The notes under the pieces: generated by a model
What the model saw: only the letters and a program-made list of their open reading frames with translations
The model's database searches: none
What the model was told of the DNA's origin: nothing
Source of the DNA: Pseudomonadota bacterium
Lineage (GTDB): Bacteria; Pseudomonadota; Gammaproteobacteria; Burkholderiales; Sulfuricellaceae
Length of the DNA: 12,374 bases
Direction: 5' to 3'
Assembly: GCA_021783895.1 (NCBI GenBank)
Contig: JAJXTJ010000002.1
Span: 1 to 12,374, forward strand
Made by a program: the position numbers and the translations under genes
In this document: positions 1 through 6,128 of the stretch, one piece after another
Layout of the letters: every line of letters begins with the position of its first letter
Position numbering within the stretch: position 1 is the stretch's first letter

Positions 1-852
1 GTTGACCGTCTTTATTACGTCGAACTCCTGGCGCGAGCAACTCGGGCAGGCAATGATGTTGACCCCCCTGCTGCGGATGTGCAGGCTCTTCAGGATATCA
101 AAGCCGACCTTGACCTCTTCCACCGGGTCGGCCGCCAATGAAACCCTGATGGTGTCGCCGATGCCGGCGGCCAGCAACATGCCGAGGCCGATCGCCGACT
201 TGACGCTGCCGGAACGCAGCCCTCCCGCCTCGGTAATGCCAAGGTGCAGCGGCTGCTCGATCTGGCCGGCGAGCAGCTTGTAGGCCTCAACCGTGGTGAA
301 CACGTCGGAGGCCTTGAGGCTCACCTTGAAATCCGGAAAATTCAGGCGATCGAGGATCTCGATGTGGCGCAGTGCCGATTCCACCAGAGCCTCGGGAGTG
401 GGCTCGCCGTATTTCTTTTGCAGGTCCTTTTCCAGCGAGCCGGCGTTGACGCCGATGCGGATCGGGATGCCGTGGTCTTTCGCCGACTGCACCACCGCCC
501 GCACGCGGTCCTCGCGCCCGATATTGCCGGGGTTGATGCGCAGGCAGTCAGCGCCCAGTTCAGCGACACGCAGAGCGATTTTGTAATCGAAATGGATGTC
601 GGTGATCAGTGGCACCGGCGAGCGTTTTTTGATCTCGCCGAAGGCCTCCGCCGCCTCCATGCCGGGAACGGAAACCCGCACGATGTCGACGCCGGCCCGG
701 GCTGCGCGGTCGATCTGGACGAGCGTCGCCTCGATGTCGCAGGTTTCGGTGTTGGTCATGGTTTGTACGCTGATCGGCGCATCGCCGCCGACCGCGACCG
801 AACCAACCTTAATCTGCCGGCTCTTGCGGCGGAGTATTTCAGGTTTGAACAT
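1..852 (-). CDS. ispG: 4-hydroxy-3-methylbut-2-enyl-diphosphate synthase IspG (GcpE), C-terminus cut by window edge
   Basis: IspG is the iron-sulfur enzyme that converts 2-C-methyl-D-erythritol cyclodiphosphate to HMBPP in the cytosolic MEP isoprenoid pathway. Visible here are 284 residues from ATG at 852 running off the window at base 1. The TIM-barrel part is complete and matches the E. coli protein nearly block for block: SVQTMTNT at 28-35, [13 protein letters not shown] at 59-71, DIHFDY at 85-90, LRINPGNIG at 104-112, [13 protein letters not shown] at 132-144, LGITEAGG at 204-211 and ADPVEE at 241-246. The CPSC pair (C269, C272) gives two of the three expected [4Fe-4S] cysteine ligands; the third Cys and the Glu ligand lie outside the window. 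About 90 or more residues are missing only because of the edge. The start lies 3 nt after the rodZ-like stop codon, with no strong Shine-Dalgarno, so translation is probably coupled. Identity is near certain. Confidence 0.97.
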   Translation of the reverse strand, partial: MFKPEILRRKSRQIKVGSVAVGGDAPISVQTMTNTETCDIEATLVQIDRAARAGVDIVRVSVPGMEAAEAFGEIKKRSPVPLITDIHFDYKIALRVAELGADCLRINPGNIGREDRVRAVVQSAKDHGIPIRIGVNAGSLEKDLQKKYGEPTPEALVESALRHIEILDRLNFPDFKVSLKASDVFTTVEAYKLLAGQIEQPLHLGITEAGGLRSGSVKSAIGLGMLLAAGIGDTIRVSLAADPVEEVKVGFDILKSLHIRSRGVNIIACPSCSRQEFDVIKTVN

Positions 853-855
853 GGC

Positions 856-1767
856 TTATTCTATAGTCAGCCGCGCCACATCCACCTTGGTGTAGGGCGC
901 AAGGTCAACCGGCTTGTCGTTGTATGTCACTCTGACGTGGGCTGCATTGCCAACCACCAGGGAAAACGGCGGGCTGCCGCTCACCGACTGCTGGCTGCCT
1001 TTCGGGTTCAACTGATTGAAAATGACCTTACCATTTTTATCCTTAATCTCGACCCAGGCATCGCCGTCGAACACAAACTGCAGGCGCTGACCACCGACTT
1101 CCACCATGGGAGGAGCGGAGGAAACTGGAGCCCCTGCATTAGCCGGAGAAACCGGAGCAGCAGCGGGTAGAGTTGCAGGAACCGGCTCGGCAGCTCGATT
1201 CGTGACGGGCGCAATCTGAACCGGGGCCTCGGCTTGAGGCAACGACAGAACCATCGTGGTTTCTCCAGCGGACTTCACTGCTGCATTCTGGGGCAATAGC
1301 TGTCTCTGGAACAATGCGTACATTCCCCAGGACAGGACCAACACTGCCACACCGATGATAGCGGCATATTTTGTCCATGGCTTGCCGGAGTGATCGCCAA
1401 ACGTCACCAGCCTGCGCTTGCCGCCAAACTCGATCTTGCTCGTCGGCACAGCTATCGACTGGGCTTGAGGCGACTCAGGCTGGCAGTTTGCCAGCAACGG
1501 TTCAGGATCGAGTTGCAGCAGCCTGGCATAATTTCGCAGAAAGCCGCGCAGAAATGTCTTGCCCGGCAGGCTGGTATGATCATCCGCCTCCAGCGCCTCG
1601 ATCTGGCGAGAAGAAAGCCTGAGTTGAGCTGCCACTTCAGCCACGCTCAAGCCAAGCCGCTCGCGCGCTTCGGCAAGCGCCTTACCCGCGCTCAGCCTGA
1701 CCTCTATCTGCCGCTCGGCAGCACTGCCCTCAAATTCTTCAGTCACTCCATACCTCGTGTCACTCAT
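856..1767 (-). CDS. rodZ: RodZ-like cytoskeletal/helix-turn-helix membrane protein
   Basis: RodZ links the MreB actin-like filament to the inner membrane and helps set rod shape. The 303-residue product has the family's layout: a cytoplasmic helix-turn-helix domain (about 27-93, with LGLSVAEVAAQLRLSSRQIEALE-type spacing and the conserved LPGKTFLRGFLRNYA stretch around 67-81), a basic juxtamembrane region, one membrane segment (about 133-153), a Pro/Ala-rich periplasmic linker (about 178-222) and a C-terminal DUF4115-type beta domain (about 225-300). E. coli RodZ has 337 residues and the same plan. The ATG at 1767 overlaps the end of the upstream TPR gene by 8 nt, indicating translational coupling, and ispG follows after 3 nt. 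The rodZ-ispG neighbourhood is conserved in gamma- and betaproteobacteria. Betaproteobacterial members are often annotated only as helix-turn-helix/DUF4115 proteins, so an MreB-binding role here is inferred from the family. Confidence 0.88.
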   Translation of the reverse strand: MSDTRYGVTEEFEGSAAERQIEVRLSAGKALAEARERLGLSVAEVAAQLRLSSRQIEALEADDHTSLPGKTFLRGFLRNYARLLQLDPEPLLANCQPESPQAQSIAVPTSKIEFGGKRRLVTFGDHSGKPWTKYAAIIGVAVLVLSWGMYALFQRQLLPQNAAVKSAGETTMVLSLPQAEAPVQIAPVTNRAAEPVPATLPAAAPVSPANAGAPVSSAPPMVEVGGQRLQFVFDGDAWVEIKDKNGKVIFNQLNPKGSQQSVSGSPPFSLVVGNAAHVRVTYNDKPVDLAPYTKVDVARLTIE

Positions 1768-2527
1768 ATTTCCCGCTGCGCAATTTCTGGGCTTCAGGCG
1801 AATCGGGGAAGGTTTTCCTCAGTTGCATGCCATAACTGGCTTCATCGCTGCTGTTGCCCAGCCTGCGTTCGATGCGTATCCCCAGCCACAAGCTTTCCGG
1901 GGTCGGCACGGCTATCCGGGAAAACTGATCAATAAATTTCCTGGACTCGACGTAGTTTCCACGCTTGAAGTTAATGTCGGCCAGTTGGAATAGCGCCTGA
2001 GGCAGACGGGGTTGAAGCTTGATCGCTTTGAGCAGAAATTCCTCAGCTTCGGCATCGTCATTTTTCTTCCGCGCGCAAACCCCTGCGTTAAGATAAGATT
2101 TTTCGGGAGTGGCGTACAGGGGATTCTTCACCGCCGCCATGAAATACCGGATGGAATCGTCGATCTTGCCGCGCTGACAAAGAAACCAGCCATAATTGTT
2201 GTTGGTGTCGGAATCGGTGCTGTTCAGGCTGAGCGAATGGCGGAAATTCTCTTCCGCCTTGTCATCCTCCCGCAACTTCATGTAAACCAGGCCCAACATG
2301 CTATAGGCAGGGGCAAAACCGGAATCCGCCCGGATCGCCACATTCAGCTCCTCCAGCGCCACGCCTAACTGACCGGCACTAAAATAGGCCGCGCCCAGGT
2401 CGGTGTGGATCTGGGCGCGCTGGCGCGCGTCGGTCTGCTCTTCCGCAGATGCGCTGCCCACCGCCAGAAAGCCGGCTCCGAACACCATCAGAATTAATAG
2501 TCGCATCAGGGTTTGCTTCATGCTCAT
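1760..2527 (-). CDS. pilW: Type IV pilus biogenesis/stability TPR protein (PilF/PilW family)
   Basis: This family (PilF in Pseudomonas, PilW in Neisseria) is the outer-membrane pilotin that helps PilQ secretin assembly and pilus stability. The 255-residue product has an N-terminal signal sequence (about 3-28) and then tandem tetratricopeptide repeats covering roughly 35-241; repeats with the A-Y/G-Y-A pattern are clear at about 37-68, 71-102, 105-138, 141-173 and 174-207. Length and position between rlmN and rodZ fit the family, and this order is common in betaproteobacteria. The first ATG (2527) is preferred over the ATG at 2521: GAGGTG sits 5 nt upstream of it, and it overlaps the rlmN stop as ATGA. 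The signal sequence is odd: it ends GSASA-EE and has no lipobox cysteine, unlike the lipoproteins PilF and PilW, suggesting signal peptidase I cleavage and a soluble periplasmic protein. Symbol usage differs between species. Confidence 0.87.
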   Translation of the reverse strand: MSMKQTLMRLLILMVFGAGFLAVGSASAEEQTDARQRAQIHTDLGAAYFSAGQLGVALEELNVAIRADSGFAPAYSMLGLVYMKLREDDKAEENFRHSLSLNSTDSDTNNNYGWFLCQRGKIDDSIRYFMAAVKNPLYATPEKSYLNAGVCARKKNDDAEAEEFLLKAIKLQPRLPQALFQLADINFKRGNYVESRKFIDQFSRIAVPTPESLWLGIRIERRLGNSSDEASYGMQLRKTFPDSPEAQKLRSGKYE

Positions 2528-3747
2528 GCCGCCACCTCATCATTTTTAAACGTGCGCCGGGTTTTATCCTGCACTTTGCCGGCCAGCTGGCCGCAGGCGG
2601 CATCGATGTCGTCGCCGCGAGTCTTGCGCGTCGTCACCACGCGACCGGCTTCGATCAGAATCGCTCCAAAACGGCGGATGACATCGGCGTGCGAGCGCTT
2701 GTATTCTGAATCCGGGAACGGATTGAACGGGATCAGGTTGAACTTGCACGGCACGTCACGCGTCAGGGCGACCAGCTCGCGCGCATGCGCAGGGCTATCG
2801 TTGACACCGTCCAGCATGACGTATTCGAAAGTAATGTAATCCCTCGGCGCATCGACGACATAACGGCGGCAAGCCGCCATCAGCTCGCTCAGCGGGTATT
2901 TTCTGTTGATCGGCACCAGTATGTCGCGTAGCGCATCGTTCGGCGCATGCAGTGAAACCGCCAGCGCCACCGGACAAGCTTCGCGCAGACGGTCCATGGC
3001 GGGAACGATGCCGGAAGTGCTGACCGTCACCCGGCGGCGCGACAAGCCATAGGCATTGTCGTCCAGCATCAGGTGCAACGCGGTCAAAGTATTGTCGAAA
3101 TTCAGCAGGGGCTCGCCCATGCCCATCAACACCACGTTGCCGATCACCCGCTCGTTCCGGGGCGTGGCGCCCTGAAGCGTCGGACGAGGGGCCCCCGCAG
3201 GGGGACCGGCCAGCGCAAGGGATGCCGGCGATCGCACCCCGGGCGCCGCATCCCGCTCCAGGGTCGCATCCCCGCGATGCGGGGCCCCTGCTCCGCCGTC
3301 CGCGGTCGCCCCAAGCGCCTTGTTCGCCCACCACAACTGGCCGATGATCTCGGCCACGCTGAGGTTGCGGTTAAAACCCTGCCGTCCGGTGGAGCAAAAA
3401 CTGCATTCCAGGACGCAACCCACCTGTGAGGAAACGCACAGCGTGCCGCGATCACCCTCGGGGATGAACACGGTTTCAACGCCCTGTCCTGCGCCCACGT
3501 CGAGCAGCCACTTGCGCGTGCCGTCGTCGGAAATCTGCTCCTGGATCAAGCGCGGCGGCTCAACGACTGCCAACCCGCCCAACTTCTCCCGCAACGCCTT
3601 GGACAGATCGCTCATCCGGGAGAAATCGTCTTCCCAGAACTGATGTATCCAGCGCAGCAACTGCTTGGCGCGGAACGGCTTTTCGCCCATTTCCGCGAAG
3701 AAAACAGCAAGCTTCTCCTGGTCGAAGTCAAGCAGATTAGTAGTCAA
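2524..3747 (-). CDS. rlmN: Dual-specificity 23S rRNA/tRNA adenine-C2 methyltransferase RlmN, with internal insertion
   Basis: RlmN is a radical-SAM enzyme that methylates C2 of A2503 in 23S rRNA and A37 in some tRNAs. Counting from the proposed TTG start at 3747 gives 407 residues. The SAM-cluster motif CVLECSFC gives C111, C115 and C118; C104 (in TLCVSSQ) and C385 (in [12 protein letters not shown]) correspond to the two mechanistic cysteines. GMGEPLLN near 209-216 and SLHAPND are also conserved. No ATG exists before Met20 and none upstream before an in-frame TGA at 3822-3820. The TTG at 3747 starts MTTNLLDFD, matching where relatives begin, with GGGGAGAGGG just upstream; a TTG at 3792 would only add repeat-derived residues. 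Between K143 and N204 the protein carries about 46 extra Gly/Ala/Pro-rich residues absent from E. coli RlmN; without them the length would be about 361, normal for the family. Its last 4 nt overlap the start of the PilF/PilW-type gene. Confidence 0.95.
   Translation of the reverse strand: MTTNLLDFDQEKLAVFFAEMGEKPFRAKQLLRWIHQFWEDDFSRMSDLSKALREKLGGLAVVEPPRLIQEQISDDGTRKWLLDVGAGQGVETVFIPEGDRGTLCVSSQVGCVLECSFCSTGRQGFNRNLSVAEIIGQLWWANKALGATADGGAGAPHRGDATLERDAAPGVRSPASLALAGPPAGAPRPTLQGATPRNERVIGNVVLMGMGEPLLNFDNTLTALHLMLDDNAYGLSRRRVTVSTSGIVPAMDRLREACPVALAVSLHAPNDALRDILVPINRKYPLSELMAACRRYVVDAPRDYITFEYVMLDGVNDSPAHARELVALTRDVPCKFNLIPFNPFPDSEYKRSHADVIRRFGAILIEAGRVVTTRKTRGDDIDAACGQLAGKVQDKTRRTFKNDEVAA
3151..3309 (-). 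repeat. Hairpin-rich GC-rich insertion inside rlmN
   Basis: This in-frame segment encodes rlmN residues about 147-199 (Gly/Ala/Pro/Arg-rich). It holds three adjacent inverted repeats: 3190-3207 (7 bp stem around CTGC, one G-T pair), 3219-3254 (GGGATGC with GCATCCC, extended by GGCG/CGCC with a one-base bulge) and 3266-3280 (GCATC/GATGC around CGCGG), followed by the palindrome GGGGCCCC at 3281-3288. Composition and structure differ from the rest of the gene and resemble a dispersed palindromic repeat captured within a coding frame. No second copy lies in this window, so repeat status elsewhere in the genome is inference. Confidence 0.65.
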
Positions 3748-3792
3748 GGCGCCCTCTCCCCAACCCTCTCCCGCAAGTGGGCAAGGGGGCAA
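3748..3792 (-). repeat. Dispersed-repeat-like GGGAGAGGGTTGGGG sequence upstream of rlmN
   Basis: On the minus strand this reads as purine-rich blocks GGGAGAGGG and GGGGAGAGGG joined by TT, behind a degraded hairpin CCCaCTTGCGGG. Translated, it would give the [10 protein letters not shown] wording that I recognise from spurious N-termini in many proteobacterial annotations, which come from a widespread extragenic repeat. It ends right at the proposed rlmN start and provides the only good Shine-Dalgarno-like sequence there. A single copy is seen in this window, so the assignment rests on recall. Confidence 0.5.
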
Positions 3793-3822
3793 ACGTAAAA
3801 AGCGCTTGCTTTGGTTGGGTCA

Positions 3823-4248
3823 TTAACGGGTATAAACTTCCATCGACGGGAAGAAATAGGCAATCTCGATCCCGGCGTTTTCGAGGCTGTCTGAGCCATG
3901 CACCGCATTGGCATCGATGCTCTCGGCGAAATCGGCGCGGATAGTGCCTTTATCGGCCTTCTTCGGGTCGGTGGCGCCCATCAGCTCACGGTTCCTGGCA
4001 ACAGCATTCTCGCCTTCCAGCGCCTGCACCATCACCGGACCGGACATCATGAATTCGACCAGGTCCTTGAAGAATGGACGTTCGCGATGAACTGCGTAGA
4101 ATCCTTCAGCTTCGGCACGGCTCAGATGAATCATGCGTGAGGCGACAATTTTCAGGCCATTGGTTTCGAAGCGGGAATAAATTTTGCCGATCACGTTTTT
4201 TGCCACCGCATCGGGTTTGATGATTGAGAGGGTGCGTTCAACAGCCAT
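3823..4248 (-). CDS. ndk: Nucleoside diphosphate kinase
   Basis: Ndk transfers the gamma-phosphate from ATP to NDPs through a phosphohistidine, balancing the NTP and dNTP pools in the cytosol. The start at 4248 gives 141 residues, the standard bacterial length, beginning [15 protein letters not shown]; an earlier in-frame ATG at 4305 would add 19 residues absent from the family. GGAG at 4256-4259 lies 7 nt upstream and settles the choice. Visible hallmarks are K11 in the IIKPDAV strand, the REL-GATDP block at 87-95, the GTIRADF block at 101-107 and the active-site H117 in NAVHGSDS. It is the first gene of the minus-strand cluster. The 75-nt gap to rlmN, with repeat DNA, separates it from the tightly packed genes downstream, so it may be transcribed partly on its own. 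Nothing looks defective. Confidence 0.98.
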   Translation of the reverse strand: MAVERTLSIIKPDAVAKNVIGKIYSRFETNGLKIVASRMIHLSRAEAEGFYAVHRERPFFKDLVEFMMSGPVMVQALEGENAVARNRELMGATDPKKADKGTIRADFAESIDANAVHGSDSLENAGIEIAYFFPSMEVYTR

Positions 4249-4259
4249 TCGTTTTCTCC

Positions 4260-4330
4260 AAGTAAAGCTCGATTTAAAAACGTGTAAAAATACCACATTT
4301 ATCACATAAAATAAACGTCTTATGCGACCT
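4260..4330 (-). promoter_or_regulatory. AT-rich leader/promoter region of ndk
   Basis: The 70 nt upstream of the ndk Shine-Dalgarno are strikingly AT-rich on the minus strand (TTTATTTTATGTG, GGTATTTTTACACG, TTTTTAAATC) compared with flanking genes. Several -10-like hexamers occur but no single pair stands out as a sigma70 consensus, so a promoter is likely here without an exact position. It would be the only obvious promoter for the ndk-ispG cluster inside the window. Confidence 0.4.
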
Positions 4331-4413
4331 TGACCCCCTGCGCTGTTGCAGCCGGAAATATCGTGCTAACATGCAGCGTAGCCGGATTTCCCTTTAAAAT
4401 TAAGGACAATACC

Positions 4414-4566
4414 ATGCCGGATCAACCGTCACTCGACGAACAAAACGAGATTCAAGAAACGCACCATTCGAACGCCGGCCCGTTCCAGAGCGAGGCAGAA
4501 GCCGGCCAGATACCGGCGAAGTTCCGTTTGCCGTGTATCAGCGCGGTAGTAATGCCGGTGAGGTAA
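4414..4566 (+). CDS. Possible small ORF of unknown function, 50 codons
   Basis: I do not recognise this product. The ATG at 4414 follows a good Shine-Dalgarno (AAGGA, 7 nt spacing) and an AT-rich TTTAAAATTAA stretch that could hold a -10 element. The first 30 residues are polar and acidic (MPDQPSLDEQNEIQETHH and so on, rich in Glu and Gln), with no membrane segment. The last 16 or so look less protein-like, while the +1-shifted frame over the same bases reads GEVPFAVYQRGSNAGEV and runs directly into the next gene. It ends 8 nt before the DUF3147 gene ATG, so it may be a real small upstream gene, a leader ORF that couples translation, or the front part of a frame-disrupted longer gene. Unsure. 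Confidence 0.35.
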   Translation: MPDQPSLDEQNEIQETHHSNAGPFQSEAEAGQIPAKFRLPCISAVVMPVR

Positions 4567-4574
4567 ACCCAACC

Positions 4575-4925
4575 ATGTGGCAGTATGCCCTGAAAATCGC
4601 ACTCACTACGATCATCATCGTGGCCGTTTCCGAAATCGCCAAGCGCAGCCCGTTCTGGGCCGCAGCACTGGCATCGTTGCCGCTCACGTCGCTGCTTGCG
4701 CTCATATGGCTCTACGTTGAAACCGGCGACAACTCAAAAGTCGCCGCGCTTTCGCAAGGCATTTTCTGGCTGGTTATCCCGTCACTGTTGCTGTTTATTT
4801 TACTCCCCCTGCTGTTGCGTGCCGGCTGGAGTTTTTGGGCCAGCCTCGGCACCTCCTCGGCGGCTACTGCCGTGGCGTATTTCGGCATGGTGTGGATATT
4901 GGGACGGCTTCACATCAATACCTGA
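4575..4925 (+). CDS. DUF3147-type small integral membrane protein
   Basis: A 116-residue, very hydrophobic protein with four predicted membrane helices at about 3-20, 27-47, 60-82 and 88-110. Stretches such as SEIAKRSPFWAAALASLPL and LIWLYVETGD are wording I associate with the DUF3147 family; no biochemical function is established that I know of. The ATG at 4575 begins the first helix naturally, with GAGG at 4559-4562 as a rather distant Shine-Dalgarno. An in-frame GTG at 4533 would prepend 14 residues and is possible. It is the first confident plus-strand gene after the divergent ndk cluster, probably transcribed with the small ORF at 4414. Unlike the next genes downstream, its GC content matches the chromosome core. 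Family call is fairly firm, role unknown. Confidence 0.8.
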   Translation: MWQYALKIALTTIIIVAVSEIAKRSPFWAAALASLPLTSLLALIWLYVETGDNSKVAALSQGIFWLVIPSLLLFILLPLLLRAGWSFWASLGTSSAATAVAYFGMVWILGRLHINT

Positions 4926-4975
4926 TGTCCGACTGGCCGCTAGCCCCTTTGGCCCTATTTAGGCAATGCTACTAA

Positions 4976-5004
4976 TTGACATTTTTTCATAGAAATGTTG
5001 CACT
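4976..5004 (+). promoter_or_regulatory. Candidate sigma70 promoter (TTGACA, extended -10)
   Basis: A perfect TTGACA lies at 4976-4981. Seventeen bases later TGCACT (4999-5004) matches TATAAT at only 3 of 6 positions but is preceded by TGT, the extended -10 motif. The segment is AT-rich. It would start transcription near 5011, just ahead of the membrane-protein gene at 5096. The weak -10 keeps this tentative. Confidence 0.3.
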
Positions 5005-5095
5005 TAAAATTTAGGCGCGCCAATCAAGTAACCATATTCCAGACGATGAGCTACGCAAGTCTCTTGGCGAGTCATTCAACATCTTCCAAGCCACT

Positions 5096-5554
5096 GTGGC
5101 GATGTGCTCAATTTTTCTCGGGTTTGTCTTCGCAGGCCTCATCCAGATGCTTGGGGGCAGCGAATCACTTACTGCCGACAAGCAGTGGGTTGTCCGGGTA
5201 CTCGTTTTGGCTCTTCTGTTACTTCTTGGTAGCTTAATTGGGTTTCACATGACAGCTAATCAGACCGTGCGTTATTGGAAAGTGTTTTTCCCATACAGCA
5301 TGGCGCGCACAATCGCTTCAGTGATGTTCCAGCTCGGCATCATCTCAATGCTGTTGGTAATAGCACTTCTGCTATTCAGCAAGGGCGAGAGAGTACTCGG
5401 ATGGTTAGTTACGCTGGTCACCATCGGAATGACTCCCCTCGTTTTCAAAGCTGGAAGTGTTCACCAGCGCGCTCCATACATTCGAGCTGTGGACAAATTG
5501 CGGGAGTCAACGGCTCATCGACAGTCCGGCCCGGCTGATGAAAACGGGCCTTAA
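5096..5554 (+). CDS. Unknown four-helix membrane protein, start uncertain (possibly 5'-truncated)
   Basis: Not recognised. From a GTG at 5096 the product is 152 residues, with hydrophobic segments at about 3-19, 31-52, 76-95 and 99-118 and a polar tail (about 120-152) predicted to face one side. The coding pattern does not begin at 5096: the same frame stays open back to the TAG at 5012-5014 and reads HIPDDELRKSLGESFNIFQA just before the first helix, which looks like genuine protein. No ATG, GTG or TTG occurs in that extension; only an ATT (5036) is available, and no Shine-Dalgarno is seen before 5036, 5096 or the ATG at 5102. So this is either a gene with an unusual start, one broken by a frameshift near 5010, or a fragment missing its front. 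The base composition is less GC-rich than neighbouring core genes, consistent with acquisition. Confidence 0.5.
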   Translation: MAMCSIFLGFVFAGLIQMLGGSESLTADKQWVVRVLVLALLLLLGSLIGFHMTANQTVRYWKVFFPYSMARTIASVMFQLGIISMLLVIALLLFSKGERVLGWLVTLVTIGMTPLVFKAGSVHQRAPYIRAVDKLRESTAHRQSGPADENGP

Positions 5555-5767
5555 AGCGAAGCAACCTAACGACAAAGCGAGAAAACCTATATTCGTAGCG
5601 CTGTACTGCTTATCCAAATTCGAATTCGGGCGAGAACGACCGATAAGCGGTTTCCTTACAGCCTATAAGTTTCTGAATTTCCGTGGCTTCGGCCAAGTTT
5701 TGTAATCGGCCAGCCATTCAATTTGAACATTTGGCAACACATGGACGTACAAAAGAGGGACTGAAAT
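5555..5767 (+). other. Intergenic spacer with inverted repeats, no gene seen
   Basis: About 210 nt separate the two unknown membrane genes. I see no convincing gene here. It contains a perfect 10-bp palindrome AATTCGAATT (5617-5626) enclosed by an inverted repeat GCTTATC (5608-5614) / GATAAGC (5642-5648). No T-run follows on either strand, so it does not look like a standard terminator. The composition is less GC-rich than the flanking core genes. Confidence 0.5.
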
Positions 5768-6046
5768 ATGTGGGAAACACTGGTAGTCTTAGTTCGGCTC
5801 CCCGTCACTCTTGTTTGGCTCGCATTCGCGACAGCGGTCGGTTTACCATTCATTGTCATTAGTCGAATGGCGCTCTTTGTACTTGGCTATGCCGTAACGC
5901 CTGTCGTTCTCCTGTGGCATGCTTTTCATAACGAACGAGAAGAGTTCACGAAGCACTTGGATGAAACAGACAAGCTGCGCAGCCAGATTCCGGAGAGCGT
6001 CGAAGGTATGTACAAGGAAATTCTCAGATGGGGCTTTCCAAAATAA
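5768..6046 (+). CDS. Unknown small membrane protein with charged C-terminal tail
   Basis: Not recognised. The 92-residue product starts at ATG 5768 behind AGAGGGA (about 8 nt spacing), a good ribosome binding site. Two hydrophobic segments at about 5-32 and 35-52 form a likely membrane hairpin, followed by a charged, helical-looking tail (about 53-92: NEREEFTKHLDETDKLRSQ and so on) that would face the cytoplasm. No enzymatic motif is visible. It lies 213 nt after the previous unknown membrane gene on the same strand and converges on tilS. Composition is less GC-rich than in the core genes, matching its neighbour, so the two may have arrived together. A membrane anchor or effector of an accessory system is conceivable but unsupported by any motif. 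Confidence 0.6.
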   Translation: MWETLVVLVRLPVTLVWLAFATAVGLPFIVISRMALFVLGYAVTPVVLLWHAFHNEREEFTKHLDETDKLRSQIPESVEGMYKEILRWGFPK

Positions 6047-6104
6047 ACCCGCACGTGCGTCGACAATTAAGCGAAGCGCATTGCGCCGCATAAAAACTCC
6101 CTCG

Positions 6105-6122
6105 GCACGGTCATTGCCGTGC
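6105..6122 (-). terminator. Weak hairpin downstream of tilS, possible terminator
   Basis: GCACGG (6105-6110) and CCGTGC (6117-6122) form a perfect 6-bp stem with a 6-nt loop just after the tilS stop. On the minus strand a TTTTT run follows 8 nt beyond the stem, further than in a classical intrinsic terminator. No other termination signal is seen between the converging genes. Confidence 0.35.
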
Positions 6123-6128
6123 GAAATC

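Noticed and set aside
244..1170. A long open frame (over 300 codons) on the plus strand opposite ispG and rodZ
   Set aside because: It is the antisense of well-recognised genes in GC-rich DNA, its translation crosses two unrelated genes, and it has no domain I recognise.
3798..3818. AAAGC/GCTTT hairpin followed by a short T-run between ndk and rlmN
   Set aside because: The stem is only 5 bp of mostly A-T pairs, too weak to call a terminator.
4930..4965. Possible terminator after the DUF3147 gene (GGCC arms around 4935-4955)
   Set aside because: Stem has central mismatches and no clear T-run follows it.
5555..5767. Possible integron attC site (ACCTAAC near 5568) or tRNA T-loop (ATTCGAAT near 5618)
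   Set aside because: No matching GTTRRRY partner or paired L boxes were found for attC, and the T-loop-like string lacks the GTTC core and any cloverleaf around it.
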